From Tumebacillus amylolyticus (GTDB taxonomy: Bacteria; Bacillota; Bacilli; Tumebacillales; Tumebacillaceae): a DNA stretch of 64,000 nt. The DNA lies in the NCBI RefSeq assembly GCF_016722965.1, contig NZ_JAEQNB010000001.1:785929-849928 (forward strand). The letters run 5' to 3'. Shown piece after piece: positions 19,715-28,562 of the stretch; the stretch's first letter is position 1, and each line of letters starts with the position of its first letter. The notes beneath the pieces are model-generated. The model was not told the DNA's origin, ran no database searches, and saw only the letters and a list, made by a program, of their open reading frames with translations. A program made the position numbers and the translations under genes.

Positions 19715-20437
19715 TTAGTAATGGCCCGGCCAAGAGGACGGAGCGTAGCCCCAGCCCGTGTAGCGGGAGGTGAAGTACGAGGACGCCGCGATGTTGTCTG
19801 CCATCACGGACTGTCTCCCGTTGATCATCGTGTTCTGACCGATGTAGATCCCGACGTGGCCGTAGTAGCCGTTGTCGGCAGCCGGTGCGAAGAACACGAG
19901 TGCGCCGATTGGAGCCGAAGCGAGGGAACCGCCGGTGTTCAAGGAGTTCGAAGCGGCAATCGCAGACGCGTACTGTCCGGTGGTGCCGTATGCGTTCTCG
20001 ACGAACATCTGGCAGTACCCGTTGTAGTCGGTGCGACCCTGTGCATCGATGGCCCACGCGATGGCGCGGTCCTTGGCACGGATGCTGGCTTTCGGCGGAA
20101 GACCGTCGACCACAGCCGAAGCGATGTAGCGCTTCTGACCGCCTTCGATGTAGTAGAACCAACGCGGGTCCGGCTTGTTGTACCAAACGTCGTTGACGAT
20201 CGTGCCGTATTCGAGACCGGAGAATTGCACCGAGACGTTGCCCGCAATGGACGAAACGATCGGGTAGTTCGTCCCCGGACCGGAACGTACGTTGACACCG
20301 GCCGAGGCCGTGATGCCGGAGAAGCTTACATTGTAAGGATCAACCGCGTGTGCCTTTTGAATCGTCAGTTCCTGGACGCCAACCATAGCGGTTGCGAGCA
20401 TGGCAGCCGCCAACAGCGTGGTGGTAAACTTTTTCAT
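19715..20437 (-). CDS. Secreted SH3b plus NlpC/P60-like cell-wall hydrolase
   Basis: A 240-residue exported protein. The signal peptide (1-32) ends near AHA. A bacterial SH3 domain follows (about 40-110) with the wall-binding signature GVNVRSGPGTNYPIVSS. The C-terminal domain (about 125-240) holds a Cys-nucleophile segment GYCQMFVENAYG and a His segment YGHVGIYIG, as in NlpC/P60 and CHAP amidases. The likely action is cutting peptidoglycan stem peptides outside the cell. The start ATG at 20437 lies 11 bases after AGGAG; the frame opens four codons earlier at a GTG overlapping that site. Upstream, 20438-20545 is AT-rich with no further gene. Confidence 0.88.
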   Translation of the reverse strand: MKKFTTTLLAAAMLATAMVGVQELTIQKAHAVDPYNVSFSGITASAGVNVRSGPGTNYPIVSSIAGNVSVQFSGLEYGTIVNDVWYNKPDPRWFYYIEGGQKRYIASAVVDGLPPKASIRAKDRAIAWAIDAQGRTDYNGYCQMFVENAYGTTGQYASAIAASNSLNTGGSLASAPIGALVFFAPAADNGYYGHVGIYIGQNTMINGRQSVMADNIAASSYFTSRYTGWGYAPSSWPGHY

Positions 20438-20545
20438 GTTCTGATTCACTCCTATTTCTATAGTCTATGAATATTCTCTCTATTATGAATATATCAGCTT
20501 CATAAGTAATTTGCAAATTTCATAAGTAAACTTCAAAAAAATTAC

Positions 20546-20583
20546 AAAAAGCCCCGAACCGCAGGGACGGTCGGGGCTTTTTT
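20546..20583. terminator. Intrinsic terminator downstream of the 46-residue protein gene
   Basis: AAAAAGCCCCGAACC pairs with GGTCGGGGCTTTTT around an 8-base loop; usable on both strands. Confidence 0.85.
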
Positions 20584-20614
20584 GGGTCGGGTGTGGAGGG
20601 GACGGTTTCGTGAA

Positions 20615-20755
20615 CTACTCGCGGGTGCGCAGGAAGTCTTGCACCGAAGAGCCGCGTTGAGCTTTGACACGGAGAAAGGCAACCTTGTTCGACATGCGTC
20701 CGAGCATGAAGACGAGGGGAATGGCGACGACATGGAAGAGTACGATTGTGTTCAT
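20615..20755 (-). CDS. 46-residue single-pass membrane peptide
   Basis: MNTIVLFHVVAIPLVFMLGR begins a short protein with one hydrophobic helix (about 3-20) and a basic tail, so it should sit in the membrane with the tail inside. An ATG at 20755 is preceded by AAAGGAGGA, one of the best ribosome sites in the window, which is the main reason to call it real. A terminator follows. The frame is open further upstream to 20872 but without a credible start. No family is recognised. Confidence 0.65.
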   Translation of the reverse strand: MNTIVLFHVVAIPLVFMLGRMSNKVAFLRVKAQRGSSVQDFLRTRE

Positions 20756-20972
20756 GTGGGGAAGTTCCTCCTTTAGGAAACTGGCAAATTTGTTGTGGTT
20801 GCTAGATTCTATGAGTTGTCCACCCGTACTAGAACCAAGACTTTCTGCACCGTCATAAAAATGTCCACGCACACGACACCTATGATATAATAGGTACGAT
20901 TGTTTTCGGAGGAATTGCGCACACTAAGGAAAAGCAACCTATGTGGCGCAGAGGGAGGCGTACGAACTCAAC

Positions 20973-21962
20973 ATGCAATCCCTGACACAAGGACTGACCT
21001 TGACACTGATCGTCTCGTTTGTGCTGGTGTTTCTTATGATGCCCATCCTGCGCAAAGTGGCGATGAAAACCGGATTCGTCGACATGCCGAATCCGCGCAA
21101 GTTGCACAAAGAACCGATTCCGGTGCTGGGCGGAGCGGGGATCTTCATCGGATTCCTGATCACCATGACAGCGGTGGAAACATATTATGGATCATTTGAC
21201 GGTCGCTACTTCGGGATCGTCATCGGCGGCGGTCTCTTGTTCTTGATCGGGTTGGTGGACGACTACTACAAGACCCAGGGCAAGGACTTCCCGGCGTGGC
21301 CGAAGTTTTTGACGCAGATCGTGGCGGCGTGCGTGCTGATCAAGTTCGGCGTCAAAGTTTCTTCGATCACGATCCCGTGGATTGAGCAGCCGTACTACTC
21401 GTTTGCCGATCATGGCATGGAGTGGTTGTCGTGGCTCGTGACGATCGTCTGGATCGTCGCGATCACCAACATGCTGAACTTCCTCGACGGCGTGGACGGA
21501 TTGGCTGCGGGCATCGCCTCGATTTCGGCGACGACGCTCGTCTTCGTCTCGTTGCTGACGTCGAACAACGATGTGGCGTTCTACGCCGTGGCGTTGATCG
21601 GAGCCTGCCTGTCGTTCTTGCGCCACAACTTCCATCCGGCGCGGATCTTCATGGGAGACGCCGGCGCGACGTTCCTTGGATTTACGTTGGCGGCCATCGC
21701 GGTGGACGGAGCGTTCAAGTCGGCGACGTTCGTTTCGGTGATCGTGCCGGTTTTGGCGCTGGGCGTGCCGATTTTTGACACGGTCTTCGTCATCATCCGC
21801 CGCATCAAAGAGAAGCGTCCGATCTACCATGCTGACAAGTCGCACACGTTCCATACGCTGATGAAGAGCGGGATGAGCCAAGTGCAGACCGTGTCGTTCA
21901 TGTATCTGCTCGGCATCTGCTTCTCGCTGGCGTCGATTGTCGTCTTGCTGGTGAACAAGTAA
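20973..21962 (+). CDS. tagO: MraY-family glycosyltransferase, TagO/WecA type
   Basis: A 329-residue (or 339 if the GTG at 20943 is used) polytopic enzyme that moves a sugar-1-phosphate, normally GlcNAc-1-P, onto undecaprenyl phosphate at the inner membrane face to start wall teichoic acid or other wall glycopolymers. Signature segments: NPRKLHKEPIPVLGG, LIGLVDDYYK, NMLNFLDGVDGLAAG, FMGDAGATFLGF and the C-terminal His segment HADKSHTFH, which differs from the classical HLHH. GGGAGG sits 14 bases before the ATG at 20973 and AAGGAAAA about 10 before the GTG at 20943, so the start is uncertain. It is monocistronic with its own terminator. Confidence 0.92.
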   Translation: MQSLTQGLTLTLIVSFVLVFLMMPILRKVAMKTGFVDMPNPRKLHKEPIPVLGGAGIFIGFLITMTAVETYYGSFDGRYFGIVIGGGLLFLIGLVDDYYKTQGKDFPAWPKFLTQIVAACVLIKFGVKVSSITIPWIEQPYYSFADHGMEWLSWLVTIVWIVAITNMLNFLDGVDGLAAGIASISATTLVFVSLLTSNNDVAFYAVALIGACLSFLRHNFHPARIFMGDAGATFLGFTLAAIAVDGAFKSATFVSVIVPVLALGVPIFDTVFVIIRRIKEKRPIYHADKSHTFHTLMKSGMSQVQTVSFMYLLGICFSLASIVVLLVNK

Positions 21963-21974
21963 GCTTTGAAAATG

Positions 21975-22010
21975 AAACTCCTCACGCTTTCGGCGTGGGG
22001 AGTTTTTTTT
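21975..22010 (+). terminator. Intrinsic terminator after tagO
   Basis: AAACTCCTCACGC pairs with GCGTGGGGAGTTT around a tetra/pentaloop, then eight T residues. Confidence 0.85.
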
Positions 22011-22023
22011 CTAAAAAACCCTC

Positions 22024-22053
22024 TTGTCAACGAGAGCCGCGAGGGAGTATGAT
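22024..22053 (+). promoter_or_regulatory. Promoter for the c-di-AMP riboswitch transcript
   Basis: TTGTCA (22024-22029), 18 bases, TATGAT (22048-22053), placing the transcript start just ahead of the riboswitch. Confidence 0.65.
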
Positions 22054-22057
22054 AGTC

Positions 22058-22239
22058 ACAATTGAATCACGGCCTAAATCCGAGTCATCGGATACGGAGG
22101 ACCCAATCCAGTGGGGTTAATCCTGCGCGTTTTGCGCGGGAGGGATGAGTGAAGTTACTTCTCTGCCATCCTACCCGTCAGCTAACTTCGTCGGCTAAAG
22201 CAGGGAAGGTCAGAGACCTTCTATTTAGATGGTCTTTTT
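22058..22239 (+). promoter_or_regulatory. Cyclic di-AMP (ydaO/yuaA) riboswitch with terminator
   Basis: The conserved ydaO-class blocks are present in order: ATTGAATCACGGCCTAAATC, CCGAGTCATCGGATACGG, GGACCCAA, GGGGTTAATC, then CATCCTACCCGTCAGCTAAC followed by TTCGTCGGCTAA. In this class c-di-AMP binding turns expression off. The expression platform is a terminator at 22214-22239 (AGACC plus TCTA pairing with TAGA plus GGTCT, then TTTTT). It lies in front of the MpsC-like gene and kimA, fitting c-di-AMP repression of potassium uptake. Confidence 0.92.
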
Positions 22240-22268
22240 GTGTTTTCTTGTACCTGAGGTGGGTGGAT

Positions 22269-22664
22269 ATGGCGCAGAGTTTGAAAGCCAAAATGGAAGC
22301 AGATATAAGTGAAGCCTACATCAAGTTCCAGCGTGAGATTCTGGGGAGAGGACCGCAGGAGACCAAGACGTACATCATGCGCGACATGGTGATTCTTCGG
22401 CTCAAGGGCGTGCTGACTCACGAGGAGAAAACGCTGGTGCAGTCAGACAAAGGCAAGAAGCTGGTCAAAGAGATGCGCCAGACGATACGCGAGAATTTCA
22501 GCGCCGACACCGAAGCGTTGATTTCGCAGATCACCGGGTGCAAAGTCATCGCCAGCCACAGTGACATCTCGACCAAGATCGGCGAGTTTGTCGAGATGTT
22601 CATCCTCGACCGCGATCTGGAAAAGTTCATACGCGACCAAGAAGCAACTTCTCTGGGGGACTAA
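22269..22664 (+). CDS. MpsC/DUF2294 family protein
   Basis: A 131-residue cytoplasmic protein starting at the ATG at 22269 behind GAGGTGGG. The central GPQETKTYIMRDMVILRLKG and the C-terminal DISTKIGEFVEMFIL are characteristic of DUF2294 (Pfam now names it after MpsC of the Staphylococcus membrane-potential-generating MpsABC system). Its biochemical role is not defined; no MpsA/MpsB genes are here. As the first gene after the c-di-AMP riboswitch it should respond to c-di-AMP, which suggests a link to ion or bicarbonate balance. The frame opens further up inside the riboswitch and should not be used. Confidence 0.88.
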   Translation: MAQSLKAKMEADISEAYIKFQREILGRGPQETKTYIMRDMVILRLKGVLTHEEKTLVQSDKGKKLVKEMRQTIRENFSADTEALISQITGCKVIASHSDISTKIGEFVEMFILDRDLEKFIRDQEATSLGD

Positions 22665-22703
22665 GCACAGGGCTGTCGGGCGACCGAGAGTCGGGTGATT
22701 CGT

Positions 22704-22770
22704 AGACCGGTGTAGACTTCTGTTTTTCGCAGAAACACGCGAAAAGTAGGAGTGTGCATCGGTCTTTTTT
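22704..22770 (+). terminator. Long imperfect hairpin with T tract between the MpsC-like gene and kimA
   Basis: AGACCG pairs with CGGTCT (22704-22709, 22760-22765). The stem continues through wobble pairs into an inner TTTTCGC/GCGAAAA stem, and TTTTTT follows. It has the form of a terminator, but kimA lies only 41 bases beyond with no obvious promoter between, so it may attenuate rather than end the transcript. Confidence 0.6.
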
Positions 22771-22811
22771 CGTACAGCCATGAATCTAATGAAGAAAAAA
22801 GGTGGTTTTGC

Positions 22812-24641
22812 ATGTTTCGCGATCTGAAACGGTTTTTGATCGGGCGACCGATGAAGTCTTCGCAATTGGATCATGAACGGCTCCCGAAGTGGAAAGCGTT
22901 GCCGATTCTCTCCTCAGATGCGCTGTCGTCCGTGGCCTACGGGACGGAAGCGATCCTCGGCGTCCTCGTCGCCGTCAGTGCCTCGGCGATGTGGTACTCC
23001 TTGCCGATCTCGCTGGCGATCGTCTTGCTGTTGACGACGCTGATCCTCTCGTACCGGCAGATTATCTACGCCTACCCGAGCGGCGGCGGTGCGTATGTCG
23101 TTTCCAAAGACCAACTGGGCGACAAGTTTGCCCTCGTCGCGGGAGCCTCGCTGCTCATCGACTATATCTTGACCGTAGCGGTTTCGATCACGGCGGGTGT
23201 CGCTGCGATTACGTCGGCGTTCCCCTCGTTTCTTGAGCACAAAGTATTGATCTCCGTCCTCATGGTTCTGCTCATCATGGTGCTCAACTTGCGCGGGGTG
23301 ACCGAATCGGCGACGGTGTTCTCCTACCCGACGTATGCGTTCATCCTCGGCTTGCTCGTGCTGATCGTCGCCGGACTTTTTTCGCTCAAAAACGGACACG
23401 TCGACGTCGATCTCTCGCGACCGCATGAAGTGGCGATCAACGGAATTACGTGGTTTGTGATCTTGCAGGCGTTTTCTTCCGGCTGTTCGGCGCTGACGGG
23501 GGTGGAAGCGATCTCCAACGCCACCCCGAACTTCCGAAGCCCCGAGGGCAAAAACGCCGCCAACACGCTCGGCGTGCTCGGCATCTTGCTCGCCGTGCTG
23601 TTCGCGGGAACTTCATTGCTTGCGTACCTGTATCACGTCGCGCCGCATCCGCATGTCACCGTTCTCTCGCAAGTGGCGGAGGAAGTGTTCGGACGCGGGG
23701 GTCTGTACTATTACATCCAAGGCACCACCGCTTTGATTCTCATCTTGGCGGCGAATACGTCGTTTACGGGATTCCCGTTGTTGGCGGCGCTGATGGCGAA
23801 GGACGGCTACATGCCGCGCCAGTTCACGTTGCGCGGGGACCGACTGGGGTATTCGATTGGCATCATCGCGCTGTCGCTCGCGGCGATTCTCTTGATCGTC
23901 GCGTTCCACGGCGATACCGATCTCTTGATTCCGCTGTATGCGATCGGGGTGTTCCTGTCGTTTACGTTGTCCCAGACGGGGATGGTGCGTCGCTGGTTCC
24001 GTCTGCGAGATCGAGGCTGGCAGGGCAAAGCGTTGATCAACGGCATCGGCGCCGTCGTTTCCTTGGCGGTTCTCACGATCTTTGCAGTCACGAAGTTCGA
24101 AGAGGGAGCTTGGGTCGTGCTGGTGATTCTGCCGATCATCGTCGTCTGCTTCCTGCGCATTCGCAGTCACTATGATGTCGTCGCTTCGGAATTGCGTCTC
24201 GACATTCAAAAGGTACACCCGCAGCAGACTGGCAACTTGGTCATCATCCCGATCTCCAGCATCTCGCAGGTCGTCAACGAATCGATCGCCTACGCGATGT
24301 CGCTGACACGGCCGGAGAACATCATTTGCGTGTACATCGGGTTCGACTTCGAGGCCCTTCATGCGATGGAGGAGAAGTGGAGGCAGTGGAACCCGGGCGT
24401 CCGACTCGTCACCCTGCGTTCGCAATATCGCTCCATTCTGCGGCCCTTGTTCCGCTTCGTAGACTCCGCCGAAGCGCGGGTTTCGGAGAACGACTTCATC
24501 ACCCTGCTCGTGCCGGAGTTCGTCACGCGCAAATGGTGGCACCGCATCTTGCACAACCAGACGTCGCTGCTGATCAAAGCGTGGGCTCTGCACAGCAAGG
24601 ACATCATCGTCATCTCGGTGCCGTACCGATTGAAAAACTAA
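22812..24641 (+). CDS. kimA: KimA-type high-affinity potassium importer (APC superfamily)
   Basis: A 609-residue transporter matching B. subtilis KimA (607). Twelve TM helices occupy about 35-475 with the family segment LSSDALSSVAYGTEAILG in helix 1, which lines the K+ site, and YPSGGGAYVVSKDQLG after helix 2. A soluble C-terminal domain (about 480-609) follows, the part reported to bind c-di-AMP in KimA. It imports K+ driven by the proton gradient. The start ATG at 22812 follows AAAGGTGG. It lies downstream of a c-di-AMP riboswitch, so both synthesis and activity would be c-di-AMP controlled. A strong terminator follows. Confidence 0.93.
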   Translation: MFRDLKRFLIGRPMKSSQLDHERLPKWKALPILSSDALSSVAYGTEAILGVLVAVSASAMWYSLPISLAIVLLLTTLILSYRQIIYAYPSGGGAYVVSKDQLGDKFALVAGASLLIDYILTVAVSITAGVAAITSAFPSFLEHKVLISVLMVLLIMVLNLRGVTESATVFSYPTYAFILGLLVLIVAGLFSLKNGHVDVDLSRPHEVAINGITWFVILQAFSSGCSALTGVEAISNATPNFRSPEGKNAANTLGVLGILLAVLFAGTSLLAYLYHVAPHPHVTVLSQVAEEVFGRGGLYYYIQGTTALILILAANTSFTGFPLLAALMAKDGYMPRQFTLRGDRLGYSIGIIALSLAAILLIVAFHGDTDLLIPLYAIGVFLSFTLSQTGMVRRWFRLRDRGWQGKALINGIGAVVSLAVLTIFAVTKFEEGAWVVLVILPIIVVCFLRIRSHYDVVASELRLDIQKVHPQQTGNLVIIPISSISQVVNESIAYAMSLTRPENIICVYIGFDFEALHAMEEKWRQWNPGVRLVTLRSQYRSILRPLFRFVDSAEARVSENDFITLLVPEFVTRKWWHRILHNQTSLLIKAWALHSKDIIVISVPYRLKN

Positions 24642-24654
24642 CAGGTCTCGGAAA

Positions 24655-24694
24655 AAGAGGACGCAACCACCGTGCGGTGGTTGCGTCCTTTTTT
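24655..24694. terminator. Bidirectional terminator between kimA and the chemoreceptor gene
   Basis: AGGACGCAACCACC pairs perfectly with GGTGGTTGCGTCCT around a 4-base loop, with T and A tracts for the two converging genes. Confidence 0.92.
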
Positions 24695-26215
24695 CTACTG
24701 GTCCTGAAATTGCTGTTGGAGGGAGAGCGAGAGTTGCTTGAGGCGGCGCAGTTCGGTGTTGACGACAATGTTTGCGTGAAGTTGGGTTTCGGTGATGACT
24801 TTGGCTTGTTCCATCGAAGCGACGCACTCTTCGGTGACAGAGGCGATGTTGGTCATCTCGCCGGAGATGTGCTTGGAGTTCCGATTGATGTCTTCAATAG
24901 AAGAGTTGAGATGGCGGATGGCATCCATCAGCCCTTCGGTGACTTCGGTCATGCGGAACATGCCTTCGATGGAGCTCTCGGCTTGCGATACGGAACGCGA
25001 CGTGGCAACGCGTCCGATGGCGATCTGTTTCACCGATTTTTCGGAGTCGTCGCTGAGTTTGGTGAGGATGACTTTGATTTCCTCGGTGGCTTGGCGGCTC
25101 TGTTCCGCCAGTTTGCGAATCTCGTCCGCAACGACGGCGAATCCGCGACCGTGCTCGCCGGCGCGGGCTGCTTCGATGGAGGCGTTGAGCGCCAGCAAGT
25201 TGGTTTGCTCGGCGACTTTTTGGATCGTCAGGATGATGCCGCCGACTTTCTGCGATTCGGTGTTGAGGGCGGAGATGGTCTGCTCGGAGGTCACGTTCGT
25301 TTCGGAGACGACCAAGATCTGCTCGTACAGGGCGCGGATGTTGGCAATCGTCGTGGAGATGATCTCGGCGGCGTGTTGGGCTCGGGTGTGCATCGAGTTC
25401 GAGGCTTCGGCCGTCGTGCCGATGCGGCCGTTGATGCCCTGCAAGTCGCGCTCGATCTGCGCGATCGAATGGCTGGAAGTTTCCAGTCCATCGGAAATTT
25501 GCGACACCGCTTGCAACATCTCTTCGCTGGACTGGATGACGTCGTCCGATTGCAAGGAGACGACGCCAGACATGTGCTCCAAATCGGTGGAGAGTGTGCG
25601 GACGCTGCTCCATGCGTTTTGCAGGGTGGCGGCTTGGGCGGCTTTTTCCGCTTCGAGTTGGAGGGTTAGTTTTTGTTTTTGCAAAAGCAGCCAGGAAGTG
25701 GCTCCGGAGGTCAGCACGAGAAAGACGGCGTGCGTGCAGAGCATAGTGAACGAATAGGTAGGTACGCCGAAGACCAATTCCGGGACGACGAAGAAGCCGA
25801 GCACATGTTGCAGGGCGAACAGGACGGTCATCGCGAGCAGCAGCGGAACGCTTTCGTAAAAGGCGAGGAATGCGATCACCATGAAGATGGAGAAATGAAA
25901 TTCCACGGTACCGCCGCCGCCGGCGATGATCGAGAAGCTGGCGAAAGTCAGGGTGAGCATGATGAGGAGCGGGAGCAACTTGTGGTCTTGCTGTCTGACA
26001 AATGCCACGATGGCGGTGAGCAACAAAAGTACGGGCAAGGCGAGCACTACATTTAATAGGACCTGAGACGGGGCGGCGTGGGAGACCATGTTGTCCATCG
26101 AACTCATGGAGTGCGAGAACAAGTGAAGAGAGCGTTGCAGAACATGGACGAGGAACGAAAGCGCGACGGTTCCCGTTGCGAGCCAGAGCATCAGGCGGTT
26201 TTTTTGCTGAATCAT
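24695..26215 (-). CDS. Methyl-accepting chemotaxis protein with multi-helix membrane sensor
   Basis: A 506-residue receptor. The N-terminal 190 residues hold about six TM helices rather than the usual two plus an outside domain. They include [19 protein letters not shown] and a later [10 protein letters not shown], which resemble the His-containing (T)HFHFF..HH membrane sensor seen in some Bacilli receptors and cyclases. A coiled-coil signalling domain fills 200-506, with the hairpin tip [20 protein letters not shown] and [18 protein letters not shown]. There is no HAMP domain. It should pass signals to CheA/CheW; what the membrane part senses is unknown. No che genes are adjacent. The start ATG follows GGGGG at about 11 bases. 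Confidence 0.92.
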   Translation of the reverse strand: MIQQKNRLMLWLATGTVALSFLVHVLQRSLHLFSHSMSSMDNMVSHAAPSQVLLNVVLALPVLLLLTAIVAFVRQQDHKLLPLLIMLTLTFASFSIIAGGGGTVEFHFSIFMVIAFLAFYESVPLLLAMTVLFALQHVLGFFVVPELVFGVPTYSFTMLCTHAVFLVLTSGATSWLLLQKQKLTLQLEAEKAAQAATLQNAWSSVRTLSTDLEHMSGVVSLQSDDVIQSSEEMLQAVSQISDGLETSSHSIAQIERDLQGINGRIGTTAEASNSMHTRAQHAAEIISTTIANIRALYEQILVVSETNVTSEQTISALNTESQKVGGIILTIQKVAEQTNLLALNASIEAARAGEHGRGFAVVADEIRKLAEQSRQATEEIKVILTKLSDDSEKSVKQIAIGRVATSRSVSQAESSIEGMFRMTEVTEGLMDAIRHLNSSIEDINRNSKHISGEMTNIASVTEECVASMEQAKVITETQLHANIVVNTELRRLKQLSLSLQQQFQDQ

Positions 26216-26454
26216 GATCGGTGGACCCCCTGAAGAAATTTGTTTTTGTTTTGTATAGGTATTGTATACTGAATACTTCTTTTTTGTATACCTGATATTT
26301 CATACCCCTATTGAAGAATTTTAGTTGCATCGAAGGAAAGAATTGTTCGCAATAGACAGGAAACGACAAGAATCACGTCGAAAGTAAGTGCAAAAGAATT
26401 CGAATGAAAAAGACGCGATTGCGATCGATCATACAAGGGGCGGGGGGTGACTTC

Positions 26455-28431
26455 ATGAGTCTGTATTACATGCTCTCCATATTGATACGAAGTGTGGCGA
26501 CGGTCTGGACGATTTCCGCCGTGCGCAGGTTCCGAGATTGGCGGTTGGTTACGGTCGCGACTGCGGTGGGCTCGGTGTTGGTCTACCAACTGTACCTGCT
26601 GTTCGTTTGGTATTTGGGAGATGCTTGGCGGTGGACGGGGAGCAAGACGGACACGTATTGGTTGATGGACAGTGTCTTCACGACGCTCGCCGTGTTCTAT
26701 GTCGTGAAGATCATTGGCGAACAACGGGTCACCGAACAGCGACTCAAGGACAAGGAGCAACTCTATCGCTCACTGTTTGAACATAACCAAGACGCCGTCT
26801 ATACGATGGACATTGACGGCCGCTTCTTGACGTCGAATCCGGCTTGTGAACGCGTGATGGGCTACAGTTTGGAAGCGTTGCAGAGCAAGGGCTATGCGAA
26901 CATCATCGTGCCGGAAGACATCGAGTTGGTCGTTCAGAATTTCCGAAGTGCGGTTCAGGGCGAAGCGACGGAGTTTGAGTGCCGAACCTTGAAACCCGAT
27001 GGAGGTTGCAACGACTTTTTAGTCAAGTTCGTTCCGATGTACATCAACGGTGAGATCGTGGGTGTCTACGGGATCGGCAAGGACATTACGAAGCAAAAAC
27101 TGGCAGATGAACGGGTGCGCAAGATGGCGTTCTACGATGTGTTGACCGACTTGCCGAACCGCGTGTTGTTTGAACAGCGTTTGGATCAGGAGTTGGAGCG
27201 GGCGAGAACGCGCGGGCAGATGCTGGCGGTGATGTTTTTTGACCTCGACCGCTTTAAGTTCATCAACGATACGTTCGGGCACGGCATCGGCGACAGGTTG
27301 TTGCAGGCGGTTTCGGAACGGTTGATGACGACGGTGGAGGCGGATGCGATTTTTTCCCGCATTTCCGGGGATGAATTCACGGCGTTGCTCCCGAATGTCA
27401 AGGATGTCCAAGAGGTGACCGAAGCGGCGCAGCAAGTGATTCAGACGTTGCAACGACCGTTCGTGTTGGATGGCAACGAGATTTTCATCACGTCAAGCAT
27501 CGGCATCTCGCTCTACCCGAACGACGGGTCCGGGGCGGAGCAGTTGGTGCGCCATGCAGATACGGCGATGTATCGGGCCAAGGAGAACGGGCGGAACAAC
27601 TACCAACTGTTCCAATCGGCGATGAACAAGCAGGTGACGGAGCGACTGGCGTTGGAGCACGACTTGCGCAAAGCGTTGGAGCGTGAGGAATTCGTCGTCT
27701 ACTACCAGCCGCAGGTCAACTCGTCCACGGGGATCGTATTCGGGTTGGAAGCGTTGGTTCGCTGGCAACACCCGACGCGGGGGATGGTTTCGCCTGCGGA
27801 GTTTATCCCTTTAGCGGAAGAGAGCGGCCTGATCGTCCCGATCGGCGAGTGGGTGTTGCGAAAGTCGTGCGAGCAGGTGAAGAGTTGGCAGCGTGTGTTC
27901 CCGAATCTGCGGGCGGCCGTGAACTTGTCCGCTCGGCAGTTTCAGAGCGACGATCTCGTAGAGACGGTGGCACGGGTGTTGCGGGAGACGGAACTCGACG
28001 CGCATTGCTTGGATTTGGAGATCACCGAGAGCACGACGATGCACAATGTCGACCGCGCGATTTCGACGATGCACGGGTTGAAGCAGTTGGGCATCCAGAT
28101 TTCGCTGGACGACTTCGGGACGGGGTATTCGTCGTTGAGCTACCTCAAGCACTTCCCGATCCACATGTTGAAAATCGACCGTTCGTTCGTGCGCGATATC
28201 ACCACGGACGAGGACGATGCTTCAATCGTGGCCTCGGTCATCGCGATGGCGCACAGTTTGAATCTCCATGTCATCGCGGAGGGTGTCGAGACGGAGGAGC
28301 AGTTGGGGTATCTCATGGAGCGCGGCTGTGACCAGATGCAAGGGTATCTGTTCTCTCCCCCGCTTCCGGTTGAGAAGTGTGACGAACTTCTCCATTTTAT
28401 TAACAAGACACGAGTGGGTAGTACAGGATGA
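26455..28431 (+). CDS. Membrane PAS-GGDEF-EAL cyclic di-GMP protein
   Basis: A 658-residue protein with two or three TM helices (about 1-90), a short coiled coil, PAS (about 100-220), GGDEF (about 230-395) and EAL (about 405-650). The GGDEF site reads SGDEF with an intact FFDLDRFKFIND, compatible with activity. EAL marks EALVRW, NLSARQF, EITES and DDFGTGYSSLSYL are all present, so both synthesis and hydrolysis of c-di-GMP are possible. I use the ATG at 26455 behind GGGGGGTGA; the ATG at 26404 has no ribosome site. It is divergent from the chemoreceptor gene across an AT-rich 239-base gap with GTATAC repeats. The balance of the two activities cannot be read from sequence. Confidence 0.93.
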   Translation: MSLYYMLSILIRSVATVWTISAVRRFRDWRLVTVATAVGSVLVYQLYLLFVWYLGDAWRWTGSKTDTYWLMDSVFTTLAVFYVVKIIGEQRVTEQRLKDKEQLYRSLFEHNQDAVYTMDIDGRFLTSNPACERVMGYSLEALQSKGYANIIVPEDIELVVQNFRSAVQGEATEFECRTLKPDGGCNDFLVKFVPMYINGEIVGVYGIGKDITKQKLADERVRKMAFYDVLTDLPNRVLFEQRLDQELERARTRGQMLAVMFFDLDRFKFINDTFGHGIGDRLLQAVSERLMTTVEADAIFSRISGDEFTALLPNVKDVQEVTEAAQQVIQTLQRPFVLDGNEIFITSSIGISLYPNDGSGAEQLVRHADTAMYRAKENGRNNYQLFQSAMNKQVTERLALEHDLRKALEREEFVVYYQPQVNSSTGIVFGLEALVRWQHPTRGMVSPAEFIPLAEESGLIVPIGEWVLRKSCEQVKSWQRVFPNLRAAVNLSARQFQSDDLVETVARVLRETELDAHCLDLEITESTTMHNVDRAISTMHGLKQLGIQISLDDFGTGYSSLSYLKHFPIHMLKIDRSFVRDITTDEDDASIVASVIAMAHSLNLHVIAEGVETEEQLGYLMERGCDQMQGYLFSPPLPVEKCDELLHFINKTRVGSTG

Positions 28432-28440
28432 TACGAAAAA

Positions 28441-28485
28441 AACAGCCTGCCGGATCAGTAGGATTCGGGACAGGCTGTTTTTTTT
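28441..28485 (+). terminator. Intrinsic terminator after the GGDEF-EAL gene
   Basis: AACAGCCTG pairs with CAGGCTGTT, with an imperfect inner stem, then a long T tract. Confidence 0.8.
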
Positions 28486-28562
28486 GTAAAAAGACTTTCA
28501 GAGGAGTCGTCGGACGTTTGGCGAATAGTTGAGTCAGAAATTGAAGTGTGGAGGATCAGCCA

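Noticed and set aside
26216..26454. Extra small gene in the AT-rich gap with GTATAC repeats
   Set aside because: No frame with a ribosome site; the repeats may be regulatory, but no clear symmetric operator could be defined.
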